Source: Carnobacterium_B sp045617425
Lineage (GTDB): Bacteria > Bacillota > Bacilli > Lactobacillales > Carnobacteriaceae
Direction: 5' to 3'
Assembly: GCF_045617425.1 (NCBI RefSeq)
Contig: NZ_JAZLIO010000009.1
Location: forward strand, 434,001-498,000
Length of the DNA: 64,000 nucleotides
Positions 53,159-60,313 of this stretch are shown here, piece by piece. Positions within the stretch are counted from its first letter, which is position 1. Every line of letters starts with the position of its first letter. Both the position numbers and the translations under genes were made by a program. Below the pieces are notes generated by a model. It was not told the origin of the DNA. It worked only from the letters and a program-made list of their open reading frames with translations, and did no database searches.

Positions 53159-53171
53159 AATGTTCGTGTTT
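53159..53171 (-). promoter_or_regulatory. Second PurBox-like site upstream of the -35
   Basis: AAACACGAACATT on the - strand, 11-12 of 13 matches to the PurR box and about 39 bases upstream of the -35 box, the distance at which PurR acts as activator in lactococci. Confidence 0.45.
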
Positions 53172-53175
53172 TAAC

Positions 53176-53213
53176 AAAAAAAGACCTTTCACTTTGAAGT
53201 GAAAGGTCTTTTT
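53176..53213. terminator. Terminator after the flavin oxidoreductase gene
   Basis: Perfect 14-bp arms AAGACCTTTCACTT / AAGTGAAAGGTCTT with A- and T-runs. Confidence 0.9.
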
Positions 53214-53231
53214 GGTGATTTCTTAAAATTA

Positions 53232-54353
53232 TTAATCCACGATTGGGAACCAACCTGGTCTGCTTTCGATATACTCCCACATTGCATCTGGCAGAGTGAG
53301 ATCTTCACGGTATTCTGGTTTAATTTTTTTACGGATGGCTGTTTCGTTTCCTAATTTCACTTTTTGGATCCAGTCCGGTTCAACAACTAACTCTCGACCA
53401 ATCGCCACAAGTGGTACACCTAATGCCATTGTTTCGACAGCATCATCTGGCGTTATAATTGAGCCGACTCCAATAATAGGAAACTCTTTTCCTACATGTT
53501 CTTGGATCCGTTGGACTACAGGTCTTGTTTCATAAAGATCACGAACCGAACCTTGCGTCCATTTGTTTGTTGAAACATGACTGTAATCCAATCCTTGTTC
53601 CTTTAACTTAGCTACTAATTGTAAGGTATCTTCTATCGTGATCCCAGGTTCTTTTATTTCTTCAGGGGAAATACGGTAGCCAAAAATAAAAGGTTTCTCC
53701 GCATAGGTTTGAATCGCTTCTTTTGCCGCTTGAACAACAGCTAATGGGAAGTTCATTCGGTTTTCAAGTGATCCTCCCCAGTGATCTTCTCGTTGATTGG
53801 AATGTGGAGAGAAAAATTGTTGAATCAAATAATTATTTGCTCCATGCAATTCGATTCCATCAAACCCAGCTTGAATGGCTCTTCTAGTCGCTTGTCCAAA
53901 TGCATCAACTAATTCACGTACTTCTTTATCTGTTAACGCTCTAGGTACTTCGGCTCCTTCAAAATCAATTGGGACAGCACTTGCACTAACCGGCTGCTCA
54001 CCTCTTAACGTTCGTTTTGAGCCCAGTCTTCCTACATGGAAAATTTGTAAAATCGCTTTTGGACCTTCATCTTGAATCGTTTTTGCTAACCCCGCAAGAC
54101 TATCGATTCGGTCGTCAGATGCTGCACTTAATGACCCAGCAAAGCGCCCATTTTCCATGACTTGAGCACACGAAGTCACAACAGCACCAAGACCAGCGAC
54201 ACGTCTCTTATAATAATCTTTTTCATCAGTCGTGACCATGCCATTCTCAAATGAAGAATTTGTCGTCATTGGTGCCATAAATAGGCGATTGTCAACTTTA
54301 ACTCCTGATGCAAATGTAAATGGCTCAAACAGTGGATTGTATTTTGGTTTCAT
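53232..54353 (-). CDS. NADH:flavin oxidoreductase (old yellow enzyme family)
   Basis: 373-residue FMN-dependent TIM-barrel enzyme of the old yellow enzyme family. Seen: FMN-binding FMAPMTTNSS, the substrate-binding HGANNYLIQQFFSPHSNQR block with the His/Asn pair, WGGSLENR, and the phosphate site IGVGSIITPDDA. No C-terminal Fe-S/FAD domain, so it is the short form. Probably reduces activated double bonds; physiological substrate unknown. Confidence 0.92.
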   Translation of the reverse strand: MKPKYNPLFEPFTFASGVKVDNRLFMAPMTTNSSFENGMVTTDEKDYYKRRVAGLGAVVTSCAQVMENGRFAGSLSAASDDRIDSLAGLAKTIQDEGPKAILQIFHVGRLGSKRTLRGEQPVSASAVPIDFEGAEVPRALTDKEVRELVDAFGQATRRAIQAGFDGIELHGANNYLIQQFFSPHSNQREDHWGGSLENRMNFPLAVVQAAKEAIQTYAEKPFIFGYRISPEEIKEPGITIEDTLQLVAKLKEQGLDYSHVSTNKWTQGSVRDLYETRPVVQRIQEHVGKEFPIIGVGSIITPDDAVETMALGVPLVAIGRELVVEPDWIQKVKLGNETAIRKKIKPEYREDLTLPDAMWEYIESRPGWFPIVD

Positions 54354-54482
54354 AAATTTTCTCCTACTTTTTATTTATTTATTTTTTAAGCAACTAGCCT
54401 CATTCTTCTAATGGTAAAAGAACGGCCATCTTTTTTCAATTGTTTTTACTTACAATTTGTAAAAAAGTCCGTCTGTATATGT

Positions 54483-54521
54483 AAAAAAGAGTAATCGAGA
54501 AACTTCCTCTCAACTACTCTT
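54483..54521 (-). terminator. Terminator after hsp20
   Basis: AAGAGTA / TACTCTT and inner GAGA / TCTC arms with a T-run on the - strand, 14 bases beyond the gene. Confidence 0.65.
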
Positions 54522-54534
54522 AATACTATTATAT

Positions 54535-54954
54535 TTATTGGATTTCAATTTGTTTAGGAGTTGTTTCGTCTGAAACCTTTTTAGGTAGAGTAACTGTTAA
54601 AACTCCATTATCAAAAGATGCAGCAATTTCTTCTTCGTTGACGTTTTTTAATAAAAATTGGCGACTGAAAGATTTAGTTGAACGCTCTCTACGGATGTAA
54701 TTGCCATTATCGTCTTTTTCATCTTTGCTTTCTTCTTGAGTTGCCCCAATTGACAATACATTGTCTTCATATTTTAACTGAATACTATCTTTAGGCATAC
54801 CTGGCAAATCAGCATCTACGATATAAGCATTCTCTTCTTCTCGAATGTCTACATTAAAATTAGCCGTGTGTGCTAATAAATGGTCAAAAGGATCCTCGAA
54901 AAAGTTTTTGCCAAAATTCATGAAATCACGTCCTACTGGAAATAAATTACTCAT
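54535..54954 (-). CDS. Small heat shock protein, Hsp20/alpha-crystallin family
   Basis: 139-residue ATP-independent chaperone. The alpha-crystallin domain runs from about 33 to 125 (VDIREEENAYIVDADLPGMPKDSI, FDNGVLTVTLPKK with the GVLTV motif) and ends in the C-terminal PKQIEIQ with an IxI-like IEI anchor. A perfect vegetative promoter and a CIRCE operator precede it, so it should be under HrcA. Confidence 0.95.
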   Translation of the reverse strand: MSNLFPVGRDFMNFGKNFFEDPFDHLLAHTANFNVDIREEENAYIVDADLPGMPKDSIQLKYEDNVLSIGATQEESKDEKDDNGNYIRRERSTKSFSRQFLLKNVNEEEIAASFDNGVLTVTLPKKVSDETTPKQIEIQ

Positions 54955-55018
54955 AAACTTAACCCTCTTTCTAAAATTTTTTTAACCTCCTGAGCAGGTA
55001 TTTCCCTTGCTCACGTTT

Positions 55019-55047
55019 AATATAATACGTTTTAGCACTCTTGTCAA
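55019..55047 (-). promoter_or_regulatory. Vegetative promoter of hsp20
   Basis: TTGACA (55047-55042), 17-base spacer, TATATT (55024-55019) on the - strand. The -35 box lies in the spacer of the CIRCE operator. Confidence 0.85.
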
Positions 55048-55058
55048 CAGAGCGCTAA
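55032..55058. promoter_or_regulatory. CIRCE operator (HrcA site)
   Basis: TTAGCACTC-N9-GAGCGCTAA differs from the consensus TTAGCACTC-N9-GAGTGCTAA by one base. It covers the hsp20 -35 box. Confidence 0.9.
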
Positions 55059-55164
55059 AAAATTTTTTGAAGTTTTTTTACTAGCTAGCCTACTAGTCAT
55101 ATTAGTATTTTCTTTCACTATTATCTGCTATACTGATCAAATAAAAACTGTACTGGAGGTAGGT

Positions 55165-55344
55165 ATGATGTTTAATATATTAGGAAAAATTTTATTGATC
55201 GTTGGTATCATTATTATCATTTTTGGTTATTTTGGACCCGTTAGGTCTGGTGATCCAATTATTGGAACCCTATTTATTATAGTGGGTATCATTATTGCAG
55301 CTGTAGCTTTTGTCTTTGGACGTAACTTACCACCTAGAATATAA
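55165..55344 (+). CDS. Small two-span membrane protein
   Basis: 59-residue product beginning MMFNILGKILLIVGII. Two hydrophobic helices (about 6-22 and 33-51) are joined by a short GPVRSGDP loop, and the tail is GRNLPPRI. A GGAGG site lies 6 bases before the ATG, which makes expression likely. No family recognised. Divergent from hsp20, from which it is separated by 210 bases. Confidence 0.7.
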   Translation: MMFNILGKILLIVGIIIIIFGYFGPVRSGDPIIGTLFIIVGIIIAAVAFVFGRNLPPRI

Positions 55345-55587
55345 TCGATTTAACAATAAAAAGATAGATGCTGAACATAACGTTTTATCATTTTTGAATA
55401 AGTACGATAGGTTAATCTTAATGATTGATCTATCTTTTTTTGTATAGACAATTATATATAGATTTTATTAATCATCTGAATAATTTATCAACTTCTATTT
55501 AGGAATAACAAAAGTTTTGGTGTACGCTTACATCATAATAAAGAATACAGATAAAAAATTTATTACATAGAAGAAAGGATTTTGACA

Positions 55588-55932
55588 ATGCATCCTATTT
55601 ATAACTTATATTGGAATTTATTTCAAAATGTTTTTATATTTTTAAGCATTACTTTAACAGTATTATTGGTGACCTCCTTCTTAATAAATAATGGAAAGGA
55701 AACTTCAATAAAAAATTTATTATTTTTATGGATTCCTTCATTGTTAACCTTTATAACAATCGTTTCCGCTTCTTTTTTCTCTGGTATTTTGTATGATGAA
55801 TTAAACATTCCAACAGACAATTTCATTCTTTTTTTAATGGGGTATTCGACAATCGTCTTTTTCTTTCATACAGGAACCGTTATCTTAAATATCTTTCGTT
55901 CTAAAAAAATAGTAAACGTATCAAACAATTAA
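55588..55932 (+). CDS. Hypothetical membrane protein with three predicted spans
   Basis: 114 residues from the ATG at 55588, which has GAAAGG at 9 bases; a TTG six bases earlier is too near that site. Hydrophobic segments at about 12-32, 45-67 and 77-100. Ends with a basic FRSKKIVNVSNN tail. No family recognised. Followed by a terminator. Confidence 0.7.
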   Translation: MHPIYNLYWNLFQNVFIFLSITLTVLLVTSFLINNGKETSIKNLLFLWIPSLLTFITIVSASFFSGILYDELNIPTDNFILFLMGYSTIVFFFHTGTVILNIFRSKKIVNVSNN

Positions 55933-55938
55933 TTCACT

Positions 55939-55973
55939 TAAGAGATTAGCTTTCTATAAGCTATCTCTTTTTT
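55939..55973 (+). terminator. Terminator after the hypothetical membrane protein gene
   Basis: AAGAGATTAGCTT / AAGCTATCTCTT stem (one bulge) then TTTTTT. Confidence 0.75.
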
Positions 55974-55999
55974 CATTTGCCAATGTCGTTCAAATTACT

Positions 56000-56027
56000 T
56001 TACCTGTCGTAGTAAAAGGAGTATACT
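56000..56027 (+). promoter_or_regulatory. Promoter of the padR operon
   Basis: TTTACC, 17-base spacer, TATACT (56022-56027). The -10 lies inside the operator palindrome. Confidence 0.65.
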
Positions 56028-56039
56028 TTAATTACTACG
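56008..56039. promoter_or_regulatory. Operator candidate for the PadR regulator
   Basis: 8-bp arms CGTAGTAA (56008-56015) and TTACTACG (56032-56039) separated by 16 bases with a central GTATAC. It overlaps the -10 box, which fits autorepression by the next gene. Confidence 0.65.
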
Positions 56040-56068
56040 ATAGATGAAGTAAAAAACGGGGTGATGAT

Positions 56069-56398
56069 GTGATATCAAGTGATGTCATGCGAGGATTTAA
56101 TAGTTTAATTCTATTGTCTATTTTGATGAAAGAAGATTCTTATGGCTATCAAATTTCAAATACAATTAAAGAAATAACAGATGGAAAATATATTATGAAA
56201 GAAACCACTCTTTATTCTGCATTTAACCGATTAGAAAAAAGTGCTCTTATTCAATCTTATTCTAGTACCGAAACCAATGGCAAACCGCGAACTTACTACC
56301 GAATTACAGAATTAGGTAAAAAAACGTATAGCGATAAAGTAAGCGAATGGCTGGATACAAAAAATGTGATGGATAGATTTATTAAGGAGGAATCGTAA
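56069..56398 (+). CDS. PadR-family transcriptional regulator
   Basis: 109 residues, winged helix-turn-helix with the PadR pattern LILLSILMKEDSYGYQISNTI, ETTLYSAFNRLEKSALIQS and KPRTYYRITELGKK. Starts at GTG with GGGGTG upstream. It is 2 bases from the following membrane-protein gene, the usual pairing for PadR with HAAS-type proteins. Probably represses its own operon through the palindrome over the -10 box; inducer unknown (often membrane stress or antibiotics in relatives). Confidence 0.9.
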   Translation: MISSDVMRGFNSLILLSILMKEDSYGYQISNTIKEITDGKYIMKETTLYSAFNRLEKSALIQSYSSTETNGKPRTYYRITELGKKTYSDKVSEWLDTKNVMDRFIKEES

Positions 56399-56400
56399 AA

Positions 56401-57384
56401 ATGGATACAATTAAAAGTTATGTCGAATCAGTTTTTGTTCAATTGCCACGCACTCCTGAAATGCAGCAACTTAAAGAAGATATGCTGACCAATATGGAAG
56501 ATAAATACCTTCAGTTAAAATCAGAAGGTCAAAGTGAAAATGAAGCGATTGGAACTGTTCTCTCTGAATTTGGCAATATCGATGAAATCATCGAAGAGTA
56601 CAATTTAGAGAAGGATTCGGAAGAAGTTGACAAGGACTCTGTCTTTTTATCAGAGGCAGAAGTTGAGGATTTTATGCAGCATCGGACAAAATTTGGACTG
56701 GGAATTGCGACAGGAGTTGCTCTATGTATTCTCGCTCCAGCTGTGATGCTATTATTCAACGAACTTGCAAATTTGTTTTCTTTTAATTCTCCTGCAAATA
56801 TGGAGGGCATAGATCTCTTATCGATTATTCCACTTTTTATTTTCATTGCTATTGCGGTTGGAATTTTTATTATCTTTGGTTTAAAAGAGGAACAATACAA
56901 CCTTGATAAAAAGGTCGTTATTCTTGATCCTTCTACACGTATCCACTTAGATCGAGAGATGCAGGAGTTCAAACCTAGTTTTGCAAAAGCAATCGCAGCT
57001 GGAGTTATCCTATGTATCTTAGCCCCTATCTCTTTATTGCTCGCAATTGTTCTTCTGGGAGACGATAACGCGTGGTCCGTTATCTTTCTTCTAGGTTTTG
57101 TATCCGTTGGTGTTTTCTTATTTGTCTTTTATGGCGTTTTGTACTCCACCTATGAAAAACTCCTTTCGCTAGGAGACTATCAGCCTGAAAAAGTTATTGC
57201 CAGTAAACTGACAGATACTATTGCAGGAGTCGTATTTCCAATAGCCACAGCTGTTTATTTGCTTTTAGGTTTTATCTATAATGCTTGGGGAACAGCTTGG
57301 ATCATTTTTCCAATCACCGGTATTCTCTTTGCTGCATTTTCTTCCTTGTACCAAAGTCTTATTAAGACAAAACGAAGAAAATAA
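56401..57384 (+). CDS. HAAS/permease-prefix domain membrane protein
   Basis: 327 residues. The N-terminal cytoplasmic helical domain (about 1-70; FVQLPRTPEMQQLKEDMLTNMEDKYLQLKSEGQSENEA) is the HAAS-type fold that binds PadR partners. Then come two related halves each with two membrane helices (about 103-125 and 145-163; 197-222 and 228-245) and a final pair near 278-318. An internal repeat is seen in the TM segments ATGVALCILAPAVML and AAGVILCILAPISLL. Function unknown; coupled to PadR. Confidence 0.8.
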   Translation: MDTIKSYVESVFVQLPRTPEMQQLKEDMLTNMEDKYLQLKSEGQSENEAIGTVLSEFGNIDEIIEEYNLEKDSEEVDKDSVFLSEAEVEDFMQHRTKFGLGIATGVALCILAPAVMLLFNELANLFSFNSPANMEGIDLLSIIPLFIFIAIAVGIFIIFGLKEEQYNLDKKVVILDPSTRIHLDREMQEFKPSFAKAIAAGVILCILAPISLLLAIVLLGDDNAWSVIFLLGFVSVGVFLFVFYGVLYSTYEKLLSLGDYQPEKVIASKLTDTIAGVVFPIATAVYLLLGFIYNAWGTAWIIFPITGILFAAFSSLYQSLIKTKRRK

Positions 57385-57389
57385 TGTTC

Positions 57390-57424
57390 TAAAACCTCTA
57401 CTCTGATTCGAGTGGAGGGTTTTT
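57390..57424 (+). terminator. Terminator after the padR operon
   Basis: ACCTCTACTC / GAGTGGAGGG arms (one G-U), then TTTTTTT. Confidence 0.8.
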
Positions 57425-57566
57425 TTCTATCTATAATGATTCCACCTGTTTCATGTCTATTCTTACAAAATCAAGTCTTCTTTTAAGAAACTATTGTGAA
57501 GCAGATTCTCAAATTGTATACTTAAGTTTATCGATATTTCATAAAAAAAGACTGGAGTTCAAACTT

Positions 57567-57845
57567 ATGTATAACACAAAAAAAAGCACTACCAAATGGC
57601 CAACGTTTTTAATTTCTATTTCTTTCATCTTAACTATTGTCTCTATTTTTATTCAAAATCAATTCTCACTGTTTAGCTTTCCTATTTTTCTTGGTGTGCT
57701 GATTGTCGCAGTTTTATTAAACACGTTATCATTAGTATTGGCATCAAAATCTAGAAGCCAAGCTTATACCATTCTTTTATTTATCCTTAATGTGCTGATC
57801 ATTGCTTTTATAGCTTTTACAATCTATACACTTTTAATTGCTTAA
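57567..57845 (+). CDS. Small hypothetical membrane protein
   Basis: 92 residues from the ATG at 57567 with GGAG 9 bases upstream. The frame is open further upstream but lacks a ribosome site. Three hydrophobic segments at about 12-31, 37-58 and 66-91, a basic N-terminus (MYNTKKSTTKW). No family recognised. Confidence 0.65.
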   Translation: MYNTKKSTTKWPTFLISISFILTIVSIFIQNQFSLFSFPIFLGVLIVAVLLNTLSLVLASKSRSQAYTILLFILNVLIIAFIAFTIYTLLIA

Positions 57846-58027
57846 ATCAGCTGAGGTAATATTCCTAAAATCTTCACATTTTCTTTCATTCATCATCATA
57901 AAATAAGTCGAAAAGAGCATTATTTTTTCACATCCAATAGTTATACTATAGACATACCAAACCTTAAACCTTTTCTTTTCTCTTCTATTTATTTACCCCC
58001 ATAAATAAATAGTTATACCCCCTTTTC

Positions 58028-58062
58028 AAGCCTTTGCTTTAATAGCAAAGGCTTTTTTTTAT
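58028..58062 (+). terminator. Rightward terminator
   Basis: Perfect AAGCCTTTGCT / AGCAAAGGCTT stem with a run of eight T. It is 180 bases past the nearest rightward gene. Confidence 0.85.
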
Positions 58063-58073
58063 TTAGTTTATCT

Positions 58074-58245
58074 TTTCATGGACAAGTACGCTCTTTTTCT
58101 AGCTTCACTCTTCCATGAAACCCACTTTGATGGAAAAGTAACGGTCTTTTTTTGTGTCACTCATCCATGAAGAGTCGTTTCATGGATGAGTGACACCTTT
58201 TTTCTGCTCCACTCTTCCGTTAACGGTCATTCCTCGGAAGAGTGG
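58074..58245. repeat. Palindromic-unit array C (50-bp period)
   Basis: A half unit (TTTCATGGACAAGTA, 58074-58088), unit 1 (58104-58141), unit 2 (58154-58196) with perfect 18-bp arms GTGTCACTCATCCATGAA / TTCATGGATGAGTGACAC and loop GAGTCGT, and unit 3 (58209-58245) with perfect 11-bp arms CCACTCTTCCG / CGGAAGAGTGG. Unit 2 is the reverse complement of array A unit 2, including its loop. Confidence 0.8.
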
Positions 58246-58268
58246 CACGAAACTCCAAGAAAAATAGA

Positions 58269-58328
58269 TAAAAAAACACATTCTAACTCCTGATGAATGA
58301 GATCATCAAAAATTTAGAATGTGTTTTC
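58269..58328 (-). terminator. Terminator after pepF
   Basis: AACACATTCTAA / TTAGAATGTGTT outer stem with an inner TGATGA / TCATCA, followed by a T-run on the - strand. Confidence 0.8.
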
Positions 58329-58353
58329 TTCTAACTATTTCCCTTAGCTATCT

Positions 58354-60165
58354 TTAGATGTTTATTTCTTTGCTCAAGGCAATAATCGTATCAACGGATT
58401 CATCTAAATATTGAATCGTATCTGATAAAGGTTTATCAGTAGTGATATCTACACCTGCGATTTTAGCAGCTGGAGCTGGACGATACTGATCTCCAAGAGC
58501 TAAAAATTCCAACCATTCTTTTACAGCTGGCTGCCCTTCTTCTTTAATCCGTAAAAATGCTTGAGTTGCAATCGTTAATCCAGCAGAATACGTGTATGAA
58601 TACAAGCCCATATAGTAATGGCTTTGGCGCATCCATGTTAATTCTGCCCCAGGATTGATCTCAACAGCATCTCCCCAAAATTGGTTCAATACAGAGCGTT
58701 TGATGTCACTTAATTTAGCAGCATCAAAACTTTTCCCTTCATCAATCAATTGATAAACTTCACGTTGATAAGCAGCTTCCAATAAATGAGTAATAAAGTT
58801 ATGGAAGTACGTATTTGAGATCATATTTGATAAGGCATAGCGTTTTTCACGCGGATCTTCGCTTTTGCGTTGCAACGCTTCAGTCAATAACAATTCATTG
58901 AATGTCGATGGCGCTTCTATCAAATAAAGAGACGGTTCTGCACCCAAGATGCTGTTGTTTTCAGCGGAAAGAATTCCTTGTCCAGCATGTCCTATTTCGT
59001 GGATGAATGTGTACACATCTGATAGTTGATTATTCCATGACATCAAGATATAAGGGTGTTTGCCATATGGAGACGTACAGAATCCACCGGTTGATTTCCC
59101 TTTATTTTGAACAAAGTCTACCCAACGTTCTGGATAAGCTTTCATAACAAGGTCAACATAATCTTGTCCTAAAACACTCAATGCATCTACCACAACTTCT
59201 TTTGACTGTTCCACTGTAATTATTGACGAATAATCAGCATCTAAATCAATTTTCAAGTCAGCATAGGTCATCTTATCCAGCCCATTAATTTCTTTAACGT
59301 GAGTAATGTATTTTTGCATAACAGGAGATAGATCATTCATAATGCGATCGATTTGGCGATTGTATAAGTCGCGGTCGACTTCTTGATCGTACAAAAGATA
59401 GTCAATAACAGAATCGAAACCACGCATCGTAGCAAGTGTTTTTTCTTTTTGCACTTGCGTGTAATAAGCAGCTGCCACAACATTTTGATAATTGCTCAGG
59501 ACTGCTGAAAATTGATCAAATGCCGCACGTCGAATAGCTGTATCCGCATGGTACATATAGTGGTCTTCGTACAAAACAAAACTTAATGGGTATTCTTTTC
59601 CTGCAACACTAAACGTTCCAAAATCCATGTCCGCCAAACGAGCTTGTTCATAAATAGCTTCAGGCGCTCCAAGAACAGGAGAAAGTTGAGCCAATGCTTT
59701 TTCAACTTTAGGGTCCAACTGAATCGATTTATCTTCTTTAATGTGACGGATAAAAGAAGCAAATTGTGGCTCTTCTATTTCAACTTGGTCTAAGACAACT
59801 GTATCTGCTGCTTTTAATTCTGACTCAAAAAAAGATAACTGTGCACCTATTTCAGCTAACACATTGTCCATTGAACGAGACAATTCAGTATTTGCGGGAT
59901 TTGTTAAATCAGTCGTAGCTGGCAAAAAGGCATAATGATTCGTCCAGTCAGCAGTTTGCATAATAGCTTCATATTCTTTTAAAGCCGCACGGATGGTTTG
60001 GGTATTCGTTAATTTACCTTCATAAGTTGTGCTGAACTGTGCAACAGCCGTTTTCAACTCTGCTACTGCAGTTTCAAATGCTTCTTTCGTTGGGTATAAA
60101 CCTGTAAGATCCCAGGTTAATGCTTCAGAGACATCTGCTCTATTTTTCATTTCTTCTTGTGCCAT
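58354..60165 (-). CDS. pepF: Oligoendopeptidase F (M3B metallopeptidase)
   Basis: 603-residue cytoplasmic zinc peptidase cleaving oligopeptides. HEIGH zinc motif at 389-393 (TFIHEIGHAGQG) with the downstream glutamate in the IEAPSTFNELLL segment; family segments KSTGGFCTSPYGKHPYILMSWN and the C-terminal YSYTYSAGLTIATQAFLR also seen. The ATG at 60165 is set by AAGGAG 9 bases upstream; the ATG 18 bases earlier overlaps that site. Near pepT and oppA, fitting a peptide-use cluster. Confidence 0.95.
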   Translation of the reverse strand: MAQEEMKNRADVSEALTWDLTGLYPTKEAFETAVAELKTAVAQFSTTYEGKLTNTQTIRAALKEYEAIMQTADWTNHYAFLPATTDLTNPANTELSRSMDNVLAEIGAQLSFFESELKAADTVVLDQVEIEEPQFASFIRHIKEDKSIQLDPKVEKALAQLSPVLGAPEAIYEQARLADMDFGTFSVAGKEYPLSFVLYEDHYMYHADTAIRRAAFDQFSAVLSNYQNVVAAAYYTQVQKEKTLATMRGFDSVIDYLLYDQEVDRDLYNRQIDRIMNDLSPVMQKYITHVKEINGLDKMTYADLKIDLDADYSSIITVEQSKEVVVDALSVLGQDYVDLVMKAYPERWVDFVQNKGKSTGGFCTSPYGKHPYILMSWNNQLSDVYTFIHEIGHAGQGILSAENNSILGAEPSLYLIEAPSTFNELLLTEALQRKSEDPREKRYALSNMISNTYFHNFITHLLEAAYQREVYQLIDEGKSFDAAKLSDIKRSVLNQFWGDAVEINPGAELTWMRQSHYYMGLYSYTYSAGLTIATQAFLRIKEEGQPAVKEWLEFLALGDQYRPAPAAKIAGVDITTDKPLSDTIQYLDESVDTIIALSKEINI

Positions 60166-60270
60166 TTTATCGCGCTCCTTCATCCTGTACTTTATTTACT
60201 TCGTTTAATAGAATTACCCATCTAGTATAACACTACTCATTTATCGGTTGCCAAATTTATTTATCTTAGA

Positions 60271-60306
60271 CAAAAAAAGACCCATTAGCACTGAGTCTTT
60301 TTTTGT
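60271..60306. terminator. Terminator between pepT and pepF
   Basis: AAAAAAAGACCCA / TGAGTCTTTTTTT arms around a TTAGCAC loop, T-runs in both directions. Confidence 0.8.
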
Positions 60307-60313
60307 CTAATCT

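Larger units (their letters stand above)
57846..58353. other. Convergent gap with two terminators and array C
   Basis: 508 bases between convergent genes without a gene. It contains an A+T-rich stretch (57850-58025), a rightward terminator (58028-58062), array C (58074-58245) and the pepF terminator (58269-58328). Confidence 0.75.

Noticed and set aside
53046..53160. Purine riboswitch before the permease
   Set aside because: No conserved junction sequences or three-stem pattern could be found in the leader, which is only about 75 bases from promoter to start.
55359..55442. Terminator built from AAAGATAGAT / ATCTATCTTT after the 59-codon gene
   Set aside because: The arms are complementary and a T-run follows, but the loop of about 60 bases is too long to call a terminator with confidence.
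57453..57566. N-terminal extension of the small membrane protein gene at 57.6 kb
   Set aside because: No ribosome site at the upstream ATG; the ATG at 57567 has GGAG at a good distance.
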